This document shows, one piece after another, positions 34,279 through 43,603 of a DNA stretch of 64,000 nt. The notes under the pieces are model-generated. The model had not been told where the DNA came from. It ran no database searches and saw nothing but the letters and a program-made list of their open reading frames with translations. This DNA is from Bog-366 sp963722555 (GTDB lineage Bacteria; Acidobacteriota; Terriglobia; UBA7540), in assembly GCA_963722555.1 (NCBI GenBank), contig CAVRNQ010000006.1:372001-436000 (forward strand). Direction: 5' to 3'. Made by a program: the position numbers and the translations under genes. The stretch's first letter is position 1. Each line of letters starts with the position of its first letter.

Positions 34279-34498
34279 GCCAGTTGACTCCCGTCGAGAA
34301 GAGGTTGCCCTTGATAATGATCTTGCCCTTCATGGAGCCGATCGTCTCCGCGTTGGTCGCCGCCGTGACGGGCAAAATGCGGGCGACAGGGCGGCCCCGC
34401 TTGGTGATCACCATCCCCTCCGGACTAAGATGATCCAGAAACTTCAGGCACTTGGCCTTGAACTCGCTGGCATTGACCGTCTTGCGCGTGGTTTTCAT
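34265..34498 (-). CDS. Phd/YefM-like antitoxin
   Basis: A 77-residue antitoxin. MKTTRKTVNASEFKAKCLKF starts it with the Phd-type strand and helix, followed by MVITKRGRPVARILPV, the conserved DNA-binding and dimerisation strand. Two adjacent ATGs are at 34501 and 34498; the ACAGGG sequence suits the second. The C-terminal tail should wrap the PIN toxin encoded just downstream. Confidence 0.8.
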   Translation of the reverse strand: MKTTRKTVNASEFKAKCLKFLDHLSPEGMVITKRGRPVARILPVTAATNAETIGSMKGKIIIKGNLFSTGVNWRAQS

Positions 34499-34596
34499 CA
34501 TCCCTGTTACTTTAGCACATAACCGGTCATATGACCAGTCGGTAGTGGTGCAATGCAGAATCGCACATTTTCGCCGAGCAACAATCTGGATTCGAG

Positions 34597-34709
34597 ACCA
34601 CCCCGTCGCCTGCGGCGCCACCCCTCCTAAGCTTAGGAGGGGACTCCTTTTTCTGGCCGGGCAAGACTCCCCTCCTGATTAAGGAGGGGTGCCCGAAGGG
34701 CGGGGTGGT
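34597..34709. repeat. CACCCCTCCT/AGGAGGGG inverted repeat
   Basis: A 113-bp unit bounded by ACCACCCCG and its exact complement CGGGGTGGT. Inside are CACCCCTCCTAAGCTTAGGA and a later CTCCTGATTAAGGAGGGGTG, making nested hairpins. It lies between the antitoxin promoter and the 3' end of the RNase P RNA. Confidence 0.8.
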
Positions 34710-34754
34710 GGCTTGGGATTCTGAGAATGCACCACTATTGGAAAGAAGAAAAGC

Positions 34755-35213
34755 GCGAGCAAGCCTGTAAGCCGAATCCTGTGCCCCGGCAAGCCGGGGT
34801 GGTGATCATTCCTCTAGCCCCGCGATTGCTCGCGGGGTCCAGCGACCTACCCGAGGGTTGTAGCGGGACGGGCAGCCCCTCCCCTCCTATTTGGTCTTGC
34901 TCCGTGTGGGGTTTACCGTGCCCTCGATGTCACCACCGAGGCGGTGCGCTCTTACTTTAATTCCCGGCGAACCGGGACCGCACCTTTTCACCCTTACCGC
35001 ATCGCTCAGCCCGAAGGCGAGAACACGGCGGTATATTTTCTGTGGCACTTTCCGTATCGAAGGCGTACGGTCCGACTTGCCGGACATCCCCCTCCGACCC
35101 TCGCCGTTAGCGAGCACACTGCCCTGCGGAGTTCGGACTTTCCTCTCCCTCGCCCCTGCCAGCCCCGCCGAGCGGGACGCCAAGGCGAGGCAGCGATCAC
35201 CCGGCTTGCTCGC
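34755..35213 (-). ncRNA. rnpB: RNase P RNA (M1-type, type A)
   Basis: Catalytic RNA of ribonuclease P, which matures tRNA 5' ends. Read on the minus strand, the conserved 5' core is GAGGAAAGTCCGAACTCCGC with the following GGGCAGTGTGCTCGCTAACG (around 35150-35100). The 3' side has GGTAAACCCCACACGGAGCA, then GGGTAGGTCGCTGG, GGAATGATCACCAC and the terminal ACAGGATTCGGCTTACAGGC. Helix P1 is made by GCGAGCAAGCC at the 5' end (35213 downward) and GGCTTGCTCGC at the 3' end (34765-34755), which sets the boundaries within a few bases. About 459 nt, on the long side. Confidence 0.95.
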
Positions 35214-35307
35214 GCAACTTTTATGATAGTCTCCTTACCGGGACGGGTCAAATCGGGCGCGGGTTTTGGGTGTCTGATGCTTTGGACCGTCCTGCCGCCC
35301 GGTCTTT

Positions 35308-35533
35308 ACAGGCTGCGGGAAAACGCTCCGATGCTGTCATCCTGAGCATTGAAAGCCTTTTGGCTGCCCATGATAGGCAGAAACTCGATGAGGAGACCCC
35401 ATCACCCAAACTGTCATCCTGAGCAGCAGCGAAGGATCTGCATGGGTTTTCAGTAACAAAGACAAATGCAGATCCTTCGTCCCGAAAGAACCGGGACTCA
35501 GGATGACAGTGTGAGGGGTTTTCCGCAGCCTGT
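35308..35533. repeat. ACAGGCTGCGG palindromic repeat, copy 3
   Basis: Bounded by ACAGGCTGCGGG and CCGCAGCCTGT. At 226 bp it is longer than the other copies because a second inner unit is inserted (ACTGTCATCCTGAGCAGC through ACTCAGGATGACAGTG). The inner arms include TGCAGATCCTTCG and its complement CGAAGGATCTGCA. It lies between rnpB and the metallopeptidase gene. Confidence 0.8.
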
Positions 35534-35581
35534 TTAGGCCCATGATCGCCACCCATCTTGCAGGTTGGGGCGTTTGACACT

Positions 35582-36886
35582 ATGCCATTCTTGCAGCCAT
35601 TTTCGCGGCGGGGATTGCGATTCCTCCGGCTGCTGATCGGAATCGGCTGGCTGCTCTTCCTGCCCGCCCTGGCCGTGGCGCAGCAGGAAGCGGCCTCGGA
35701 CCTGCTCTCGCAGGCCGACGACATCTTCCACCAGATGAGCGCAATGACCGGCCTGCCGATCCGGGAGTCGCTCAAGAAGCAGGTGATCAGCCGCGCCGAA
35801 ATCCAGAAGTACCTCATTGAAAACCTGCACGACAACATCACGCCGGCGGAACTCCACGCGCAGGAAGCCACGCTGCGCGCCTTTGGCCTGGTGTCGCGCG
35901 AGTTTAACCTGGAGAAATTCCTCATCGCGTTCTACACCGAGCAGGCGGCCGGCTTCTATGATCCGAAGCACAAGACCATGTACATCGCCGACTGGATCCC
36001 GGCGAAGACGCAGAGCATGGTGCTGGCGCACGAACTGACCCACGCGCTGCAGGACCAGAGTTGGGACCTGGAAAAGTTCCTGCACGCGGCCCGCGACAAT
36101 GACGACGCCGCGAACGCTCGCCAGGCGGTGGTGGAAGGATACGCCACGGCCGCCATGATGCAGCAGATGACCGCTCCCCTGGAACTGGCGCAGTTGCCCT
36201 CGATTGCACCCCTCATGGAGATGGTCGTCCACCAGCAGTTCGAGGAGTACCCCGCCTTCTCGAACGCGCCCTACTTTTTCCGCGTGCAGTCCTTGTTCCC
36301 GTACGTCGAAGGCATGGGCTTCATCCAACTCGGCCTGCAGCGGGGGGGATGGAAGAGCCTCAACGGCGTATTTGCGAATCCTCCCGACTCGACCAGGCAG
36401 GTATTTGATCCGCCCGCCTATTTCGACCACCAGTCGCCGCCCGCACTGGCGCTGCCCCATCCGGCTGCGCTCGAGGGGGTTGCCGGCCTCGAATTCCTGA
36501 CGGAAAACGTGATGGGTGAACTCGGTTACTATGCGCTGCTGGGCCAGCTCATTTCCGACGAAGAGGCGAGGACCACCGGCGAGGGCTGGCGCGCCGATCG
36601 GCATTTGCTCTACGAGCAATCCGGTGGGAAGAACTACACGCTGGTGGCGCGCACGCGCTGGGCGAATTCGGAGACCGCCCTGGCGTTTTTCCGCGACTAC
36701 CACACGATTCTCACCCACAAGTACCCGGAACTCACGGCCGCTAAGGGCTCAACGCCGGACCTGTTTATCGGCGCGGCCGCAAACGGCGAGACCCTGCTCC
36801 TGCGCCAAGGTGATGAGTGCCGGTGGGCGGAAGGCGTGCCCGCCACCCAGGCGGACGCGATGCTGGCATGGCTGCGCGGCCTCTGA
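35582..36886 (+). CDS. Exported gluzincin-like metallopeptidase
   Basis: A 434-residue secreted protein. The start at 35582 (MPFLQPFSRR) leads into the signal LLIGIGWLLFLPALAVAQ; the upstream ATG at 35558 is unlikely. The active site is VLAHELTHALQDQ, and 36 residues on comes AVVEGYATAAM with the probable third zinc-binding glutamate, a gluzincin arrangement. The segment FYDPKHKTMYIADWIP before it is also characteristic of this group. It should act in the periplasm or outside the cell. No substrate can be named, and no processing gene is nearby. Confidence 0.8.
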   Translation: MPFLQPFSRRGLRFLRLLIGIGWLLFLPALAVAQQEAASDLLSQADDIFHQMSAMTGLPIRESLKKQVISRAEIQKYLIENLHDNITPAELHAQEATLRAFGLVSREFNLEKFLIAFYTEQAAGFYDPKHKTMYIADWIPAKTQSMVLAHELTHALQDQSWDLEKFLHAARDNDDAANARQAVVEGYATAAMMQQMTAPLELAQLPSIAPLMEMVVHQQFEEYPAFSNAPYFFRVQSLFPYVEGMGFIQLGLQRGGWKSLNGVFANPPDSTRQVFDPPAYFDHQSPPALALPHPAALEGVAGLEFLTENVMGELGYYALLGQLISDEEARTTGEGWRADRHLLYEQSGGKNYTLVARTRWANSETALAFFRDYHTILTHKYPELTAAKGSTPDLFIGAAANGETLLLRQGDECRWAEGVPATQADAMLAWLRGL

Positions 36887-37075
36887 AAGCAGAATCTTTC
36901 CCCATGGCAACGACCGGAAGGCCGGCAGGGGTTCGTCTGCTCTCCGGTCGTGGCACTGGCCGCTGCTACCGTGGCCCGGGGTAAGGATCAAGGATCAGCG
37001 TTAAGGGTCAAGGCTCGTTCTTCTTCTCTGATTTCTGATTTGAGTCTGCTCCCGGTTGGTCATTGTCAGTTGACC

Positions 37076-38968
37076 CTACCGTGAAACCTCAACCGACCTG
37101 CTCAGTGCTGCCATCGCGCCGTTTTGGGAGTCCCGCGCTACCACCCGCACGGTATACGTGCGGGGCGCCACCAGGATTCGTGCCTGGAAGTCGATCCCGG
37201 ACTTCTGGAGGTTGGCCAGCGTGGTGTCGTCGAGGGTCAACTCGCGCTCCTGCTGTTTGCCCGAGACGAATTTGCCGTCGGTGTCAAACAGGGCGACGGT
37301 GAAAATAATCTTGTTGATGTTGCGGTCACCTTCTCTCCTGAACGGCAGCGCGCGGATGTCGAGGCGGGCTTCGACAGTAATCTCCACCTCGTGCGGGCCG
37401 ATTTTGCGGGCTTGGGTCTGCATTTCCAGCGGCAAGTCCTGAAGGGGGGTGGGGCTGAACACGGCCTCCCGGATCTGGCCCTTGGCCCCCTCCTCGGGCG
37501 TCGTTTGTTTGCCGGGCGCGAAGTACCCTTTCCGAGCCTGCACGCTCAAACCCCGCCCCTTCACCAGCTCGACCTTCAGCTTGTGAAACTTGCCGTCGTA
37601 CTTCAGGTTCTGCGGCGAGAAGGCAAGCAGGTAGGAGAACTCCGGCAGCGCGCCGGCCTTGCGGAATCCGCCGTCATAGTCATTGGTGTTGCGAATGAAT
37701 ACGCCACCGGTGGCGTGCGAGACCTGAGCCATTACATCCTGGTGCATTTCCCTGCCCGTCTCGCGGTACGCAGCCAGGCTCGCGGACATGGAGGGGGCAT
37801 AGGTGGCGCCCACGGCGGAACCCGACCCGGACCCGCGGGGGATACCAGCCTCCGGGGCTCTGGGGGGGGGACCCATCGGCAGGGTATTGTGTTCTGCGGC
37901 TTCACCGCCCTGGATATCCACCCAAAGGCCACGGGAATCGAGCGCGCTGATGACCACGTGTTCGCGCAGGGCACGGTCGGTAAGCTCGTTGAGGTCGGAG
38001 TGCAGATCGAAAGTCAAGAACCCCTGGGAGAGCCAGAGAACACTGCGCTGTCCAGGGAGCAAGCCCAGGCGCCGCACCAGATCCAAAAGGACGCGTAGAG
38101 ACTGCCTGGACTGGGTCTGGTCATCGCTCCAGGTGCGGATGGCCTCATCCTTGGCCCGGGCCTGGGGATCAGGACACTCGCTAGCGTTGCCGCCACAGGC
38201 GCAGGCAATATACTCCCACGTGGCGATGCCGAGCATTATGGAATCGTGCTGCTCGACAATCGCGTAAGCCTCGTAGTCCGTGAGCGGCGGGCAGTCGAGC
38301 TCGGCCGGGACGGTTCGCGGACGCGGCCGGAGGTGCGCGAGCGCTTCGCGCAGCTTGGCGCGGTCGGCGGTGAAGTCGAGCACTCCCAGGCCGGAAGATG
38401 TGAAGATGCCCGCGCGCTCCGTCGGCTGCAGGGAGGACTCGATGAATTTCTCGGCCGCTTCCCGCATGCGCACCATGTCCTCGAACGACACCACGAGGTC
38501 GTCAAAATAGAAGGCCACGTAGCGCTCGGGCAGCGCCAGCACCGGCTCGGCCTGCGCTGGGGCGGCCTTGGCGGGTGCGGCAGCAGGGGCTGGCGGCTCC
38601 CCCGCTGGGGTGGCCTGGGCGGTTGCGGCGGCAGGGGCGGGCGGTTTCCCCGCTGAGGCAGGCTGGTTGTTCTCGACCGTATAGGCGGTCAGGCTCTGCG
38701 GCTTGCCGTTATCGAAGAGGCGAAAGTCGTCCTTGGTAAGCCCGCCCACAGTGTTGCCTTTTGCGTCGCGCACGATCACGCGCACCGGGACTTCGTTGCG
38801 CTGCGCTCGGAAGGTGAACGTCGGCGTCGTCTCCTCGCTCTTCACCTCCGGCGTTTCCTGATTTTGCGGCGCCGCCGCGGGGACAGCGGGCCACAGGCCG
38901 GCGAGGCCCGCCCCGAGTACCCCGGCCAGCAACAGCCGCAGCAACTTCGACCTTGAGAAGCACGCCAT
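37076..38968 (-). CDS. VWFA-related Acidobacterial domain protein, exported
   Basis: A 630-residue protein of the VWFA-related family restricted mostly to Acidobacteriota. A signal peptide (LLRLLLAGVLGAGLAGLW) is followed by a beta domain with VPVRVIVRDAKGNTVGGLTK and DFRLFDNGKPQSLTAYTVEN, the family's entry motif. An Ala/Pro-rich linker built of PAAAPAKAAPAQ-like units follows. The VWFA fold starts at RYVAFYFDDLVVSFEDMVRM and continues to about residue 480. A second beta domain near the C-terminus resembles a fibronectin-like module. Its metal site is degenerate (FDDLVVS for DxSxS). The function of the family is unknown; secretion and protein contacts are likely. Confidence 0.88.
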   Translation of the reverse strand: MACFSRSKLLRLLLAGVLGAGLAGLWPAVPAAAPQNQETPEVKSEETTPTFTFRAQRNEVPVRVIVRDAKGNTVGGLTKDDFRLFDNGKPQSLTAYTVENNQPASAGKPPAPAAATAQATPAGEPPAPAAAPAKAAPAQAEPVLALPERYVAFYFDDLVVSFEDMVRMREAAEKFIESSLQPTERAGIFTSSGLGVLDFTADRAKLREALAHLRPRPRTVPAELDCPPLTDYEAYAIVEQHDSIMLGIATWEYIACACGGNASECPDPQARAKDEAIRTWSDDQTQSRQSLRVLLDLVRRLGLLPGQRSVLWLSQGFLTFDLHSDLNELTDRALREHVVISALDSRGLWVDIQGGEAAEHNTLPMGPPPRAPEAGIPRGSGSGSAVGATYAPSMSASLAAYRETGREMHQDVMAQVSHATGGVFIRNTNDYDGGFRKAGALPEFSYLLAFSPQNLKYDGKFHKLKVELVKGRGLSVQARKGYFAPGKQTTPEEGAKGQIREAVFSPTPLQDLPLEMQTQARKIGPHEVEITVEARLDIRALPFRREGDRNINKIIFTVALFDTDGKFVSGKQQERELTLDDTTLANLQKSGIDFQARILVAPRTYTVRVVARDSQNGAMAALSRSVEVSR

Positions 38969-39334
38969 GACTCACCGCAACGGGCCGGATTCCGCAGGCG
39001 CCTGAAGGATGACCGCCAATTGGGTTTGATCCGGGATTTCCATTATCCACTTCCCGCCGACCGAAAGCGTATCTAACTGATGCCAATATTCTAGTCTGGG
39101 ATTGAAAAGCTCGCCGAGTTTACTTGAGGCCTTTTTGCTCGGTTGCCGGATCCAGCCCTTCGGCTGAACCACGCTTTAGCCGTCATCCTCGTAGTACTGG
39201 CGAGAGGAAGTCCCGTCGGGGTCGACATCGAACGTTAGCGGGTCGATGGGAGCTTGATCCGTGTACTGCATATCTTGCTGGCTCGGAACAATGGCGCCGC
39301 CGCGGCTGGAATCTCCGGGCATTCGCGGAGGTCT
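38969..39334. other. Intergenic region between the VWFA and histidine-kinase genes
   Basis: A 366-bp stretch with no firm gene. A minus-strand frame from a GTG at 39172 to 38972 encodes 66 residues with some protein-like character (ending GGKWIMEIPDQTQLAVILQA), but has no clear ribosome site and no recognisable family. No dispersed repeat is present. Confidence 0.35.
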
Positions 39335-42300
39335 CTACGGTGCGGTGGGTGCAACGTGGGCGTCGATTTCAGCAAACAGTTCCTCAACCCGGAGCGGCTT
39401 GGAAATGTAGCCGTCCATCCCGGCCGCCAGGCAGCGCTCCCGGTCGCCGTGCATCGCGTGGGCGGTCACGGCGATGATGGGGACGTGCGCTCCGGTCCGT
39501 GTCTCCCCGGCCCGAATCTCCCGCGCTGCTTCGAAGCCGTCCATCTCCGGCATCTGGACATCCATGATCACGAGGTCGAAGCGGCCGCTCGCCAGGCGCT
39601 CCACGGCTTCACGACCATTTCCGGCAACCACCACGCTATACCCGCGCTTCTCCAGGAAACGGACTGCCAGCATTTGGTTCACCGGGTTGTCCTCCGCCAG
39701 CAGGATGCGGAGTCTGCGGGTGTTTTCCTCGACCGAGTCGCGTGTCTCCGCAGGCGGAGGCGCGGCCTGCGGCTCCTTGGGTCCCAAGACTTTCAGGATG
39801 GCGGTGCGCAATTCCGACGGCACAATGGGTTTGGTCAGGGTGCCGGCGATTCCAAGTTGCCGGCAGCGCGCGGCATCGCCCCTCTGCCCTGCCGAAGAGA
39901 GCATAATGATGTTGGCCTTGCGTACGTCGAGGAATTTCCGGGTGGATTCCACGAGTTCGAAGCCGCTCATGCCCGGCATGTGCAGGTCAACCAGCAGCAG
40001 CGTGAACGGGGAGCCGGAAGTCTCGACCCTCTCGAGGAGGGTCAGGGCTTCTCTTCCGCTCTCCGCCAGGGCCGGCAGCATTCCGCATTGCCGCAGGGTC
40101 GCGGCCAAAATCCGGCGGCTCGTGGCGTTGTCATCCACAACCAGCGCTGACAACCCCGTCAGTTCAGGGGTTTCGAACGGCTCCTGAACAGCCGCACTTT
40201 TCGGGATTCCCACCGGAACCACGCAGGTGAAGCAGCTCCCACGGCCCAGGGCGCTTTGCACCCCGATTCGCCCCCCCATCATTTCGATCAGTCGCGAGGA
40301 AATCGTCAACCCCAGGCCGGTGCCGCCAAACTTGCGCGCCGCGGAATTATCGGCCTGCGAGAAGGCCTCAAAAATGATCCGCTGCTTCTCTGGCGCGATT
40401 CCGATGCCCGTGTCCCGCACGGCAAGCCTCAGGCGGACGCCCTCGTCCTCCGGGGATTCCACGCTAACCTCCAATCCGACTTCGCCCCGGTCCGTGAATT
40501 TAATGGCGTTACCCATGAGGTTGATGACGACCTGCCGCAGCCGTATGGGATCTGCGAAGATTTCCCGAGGGACCTCCGGGTGGACGTCGCAAGTCAGTTC
40601 CAGTCCCTTCTGGTCGGCCCGGAATGCCATGGGCTTCAGGCACTCGGCCAGACACTCCTGCAGATTGAATGCGACGGGGTCCAAGTCGAGTTTTCCCGCC
40701 TCGATTTTCGACAGGTCCAGTACGTCATTGATGACCACGAGGAGGGAATCGGCCGAGGACTTCACCATATCCAGGTATTGACGCTGGTCCACGGTCAACT
40801 CCGTGTCGAGGGTCAGTTCCGTCATCCCGATAATTCCATTCATGGGCGTCCGGAATCTCGTGGCTCATGTTGGCCAGGAATTCACTCTTGGCGCGGCTGG
40901 CCGCCTCGGCAGCGTCCTTGGCGCTCCGCAAGGTTTCTTCCGCCAGTCTCCGTTCGGTGATGTCGCGCGCGATACCTTGCATTCCTACCGGTGTGCGAGT
41001 CTCTTCGATCACGCGCAAGCTGACTTCCAGCGACACGCGGCGCCCATCCTTCGAGAGCATGATCCACTCGTCGGTGGGGCGCCCTTCCCCCTGAGCGGCA
41101 AGATGCAATGCTGCCAGCACGCGTGGGCTGGCGTCAGAGGCGAGGAACGAAGCCACCTCCCTCCCCAAAACCTCCTGCCGCCGGTAACCCAGGACACGCT
41201 CCGCCGCCTTATTGAAGGACCTGAATCTCCCCTGCAAATCCAGTACAAAGATCATGTCGTTGGCATTATCGATCAGATCTTGATAGCGTCGTTTAAGGGC
41301 ACCCTCGCTTTCCAAGCGCCTGCGGATGATCTCGGTCTGTTCGCGTACCCGCCGTCGCAATAAGATAGCCCAGGCGACCGCCCCCAGGACCAGCAGGGCC
41401 AGGAGGGCAACGCCGGAAATGGTGCGCTGCACGGTCCACCAGGAGGGGCGACTGAGGACGACGATGTCGGTGGGGGAGGACAGGATAACCTGAAAGCTCC
41501 GCGGAATTCGGCTGCGGTCAACATCTACCGAACAAATCCCCGTTACCTGGAGCTTGCTGCCGTCGCGGATGGAATCGAGAGCCGCCCCGGCTGCGCTCTC
41601 AACCAGGCGGGCCTCGAACACCGTGTCTCCTGCCTGCAGGACCAGGACCTGTTCTTCGTCGGCCCGCAGCCGCTCCACCAGCCTGCCCTCGAGGGTCACC
41701 AGCTCTGTGTCGAAGGCCCCGCCCAGCGCCTCCCTGGCACTGACCGCGCGAGGCGCGGGAAGTGCGCCCGGACCCACACGCCGGACCGTGGCGTCTTCCA
41801 GGACGGGTGTGTAGTCCCCTACCGCCGGGAAGCCCACGACATCCACGATGTCGCCGCGCGGGAGGTCCGGCGCCTGGGCCGGGGTGGGGATAAACAGACC
41901 TTGCGTTTGGTCGTGAATGAACAGCCAACGGCCAGGCCGGTGGAGGAGGACAACTCCGCGCACCCTGATGCGATGTCCTAATCCTGCCTGCGGGGTGAAC
42001 CTGAGCAGGTTGGCCACGGGACGCATAGGGAGCGCGTAAGGGTCGGCCGGTGAAGCCTCGGTGACGTGGACCTCCTCCAGGCTGGGGACGTTCAACCGTA
42101 CGCCCACCAATTGGTTTCTGGGGTTGAACAGCGTGCCACAGGCTCCCCGGATGACTGCCCGCGCGTCCACCAGCCCGCGCCACGCCTCCCAGGGCACGTG
42201 CGGAACCCTTGCCCTCACGCGGCCGCCCTCGATGGCGACTTCCAGTGAGAGAGTGTCACCTGCCACGGAAGCTGTCCGGATGATGCCGTCAACCTCCACC

Positions 42301-42824
42301 CACTGGCTGTCCTCCTGCGTGGAAGCCAACCTCTCAAACGTGACGCGGCGGGCGACGGGGAACCGGGCCTTGCCCAAGACGTGCAAGATTGGGTGGTCGA
42401 CTTCGGGCGCGAAATCCGGGGCGCCTGTTACTCCCCGGACTTCGACCATCTGGCGGGGTGACACGGCCTCGGCCACGTCGTGCATGTCAACGTAGATGCC
42501 TCCCGTTGCGTCCTGGACGAAAGCGCCTGGGCCCACGGGGCCGAAGTATGTGACCACGCCACGCAGGTGAACGGGATATCCTTTTTGCGCCTGGTCTAAG
42601 GTCAGTTCCCGGATCTGCTTAGCGGTCGTGAGCGTGGGCAGGCTGGCGTCAGGGGAACCCGCGCGCGGCTGCTCCTGCGCGGAATCGGCCAGACTTCGCC
42701 CCGCCGGGACCGGCTCAGCGGACGGCCGCGCGGCCAGGACTGTGGTCGCGGCAACTCCACACAGCGATAGCAGAAGGACCGGTAGGGCGGTGGCCGCTCG
42801 AGTGTATTGTCGGATGCGCATCAT
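39335..42824 (-). pseudogene. Hybrid sensor histidine kinase, frameshifted
   Basis: One gene split by a one-base insertion. From 42824 it reads signal peptide, a large periplasmic region of OB-like beta units (VTYFGPVGPGAFVQDATGGI; VVLLHRPGRWLFIHDQTQGL), a TM at VALLALLVLGAVAWAILL and a PAS domain (YQDLIDNANDMIFVLDLQGR). The HisKA box ANMSHEI follows, and at about 40849-40853 the frame breaks: an extra C/G turns the expected SHEIRTPMNG into SHEIPDAHEW. The other frame resumes MNGIIGMTELTLD and carries the HATPase (NLMGNAIKFTDRGEVGLE; GGTGLGLTISSRL) and two receiver domains with VDLHMPGMSG and MDVQMPEMDG. Total length is 3n+1. Whether the break is real or a sequencing error cannot be told here. 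Confidence 0.88.
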
Positions 42825-43603
42825 CGATCGACAATTGACAAATCTTCACCTTGATGCCAGAGGGCCTTGGTTCATCAACTATAGGAATCGGCAGAACCGG
42901 CGGACTTCACTAGGCTTTTATTCGGGGCGGGGCTGCCCTCCCTGGGCGGCTTGGGCGATTGGGTTACGTGCTGGGGCGGCGTCGAGTCGCCGCGCTCCAT
43001 GGCGCTGCGCGCGATCGCCAGAGAATCTGCGGTCAGCAATCGAAGGGTCCTTTTCTCCTTGACCAGCTCCGGAATCTCGTTTACGGTCAACCCCGTTTTG
43101 AAGGTTTGTGGCCAGGCTGCGTGGCAAATGAGTGGGCGATTGCAGCCGCGGCTGGTGAAGACGGGCGGGCGATTGATCAAGCACGCCCGGTGCGATTGGC
43201 TGGTCTTGGCGGAGAGTCATCTGACACGGCGGTTGTTCACCGCGATGGTTCGGCGGATTGACTTGCTACCCTTGCCAGCGGGGCAGGCGAGTCGGCGACC
43301 GGATCGGATTTCAGTGACAAGAGAGGCAGAGGCGGGGAAAATGCCGGAGGCGTGGGTCGAAAGAGGGGCAGTTGCGGTCTTTGGGGTTCTCGCGAGAGGC
43401 GCCAATGGCCCCTTCCATGGCCCGTGGAAGAACCTTGCACTGCAAACCCGACTGACAATTGCGTTCAGCGGCGGGCAAGTGTACGTTATCGGTCGGGCCG
43501 GAGGTCGATAATGGAGATTTCGGCTGACTTCTGACTCAAGACACTCGGTGGTTATAGCGGTTTACTTGACAGCCGCCGGAGTATTTGTCCAGAGGAGTTT
43601 CCG
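42825..43603. other. Divergent intergenic region, no recognised gene
   Basis: This 779-bp gap separates the two frameshifted genes. Several overlapping ORFs exist on both strands, none with a recognised motif or a convincing ribosome site. A minus-strand frame around 43180-42875 contains EIPELVKEKRTLRLLTADSL, which looks somewhat protein-like, but it was not assigned. The ATTTGTCCAGAGGAG at the right end is the ribosome site of the next gene. Confidence 0.4.

Noticed and set aside
42951..43511. 186-residue ORF in the 42.8-43.6 kb gap
   Set aside because: No ribosome site, no motif, and several equally long overlapping frames on both strands.
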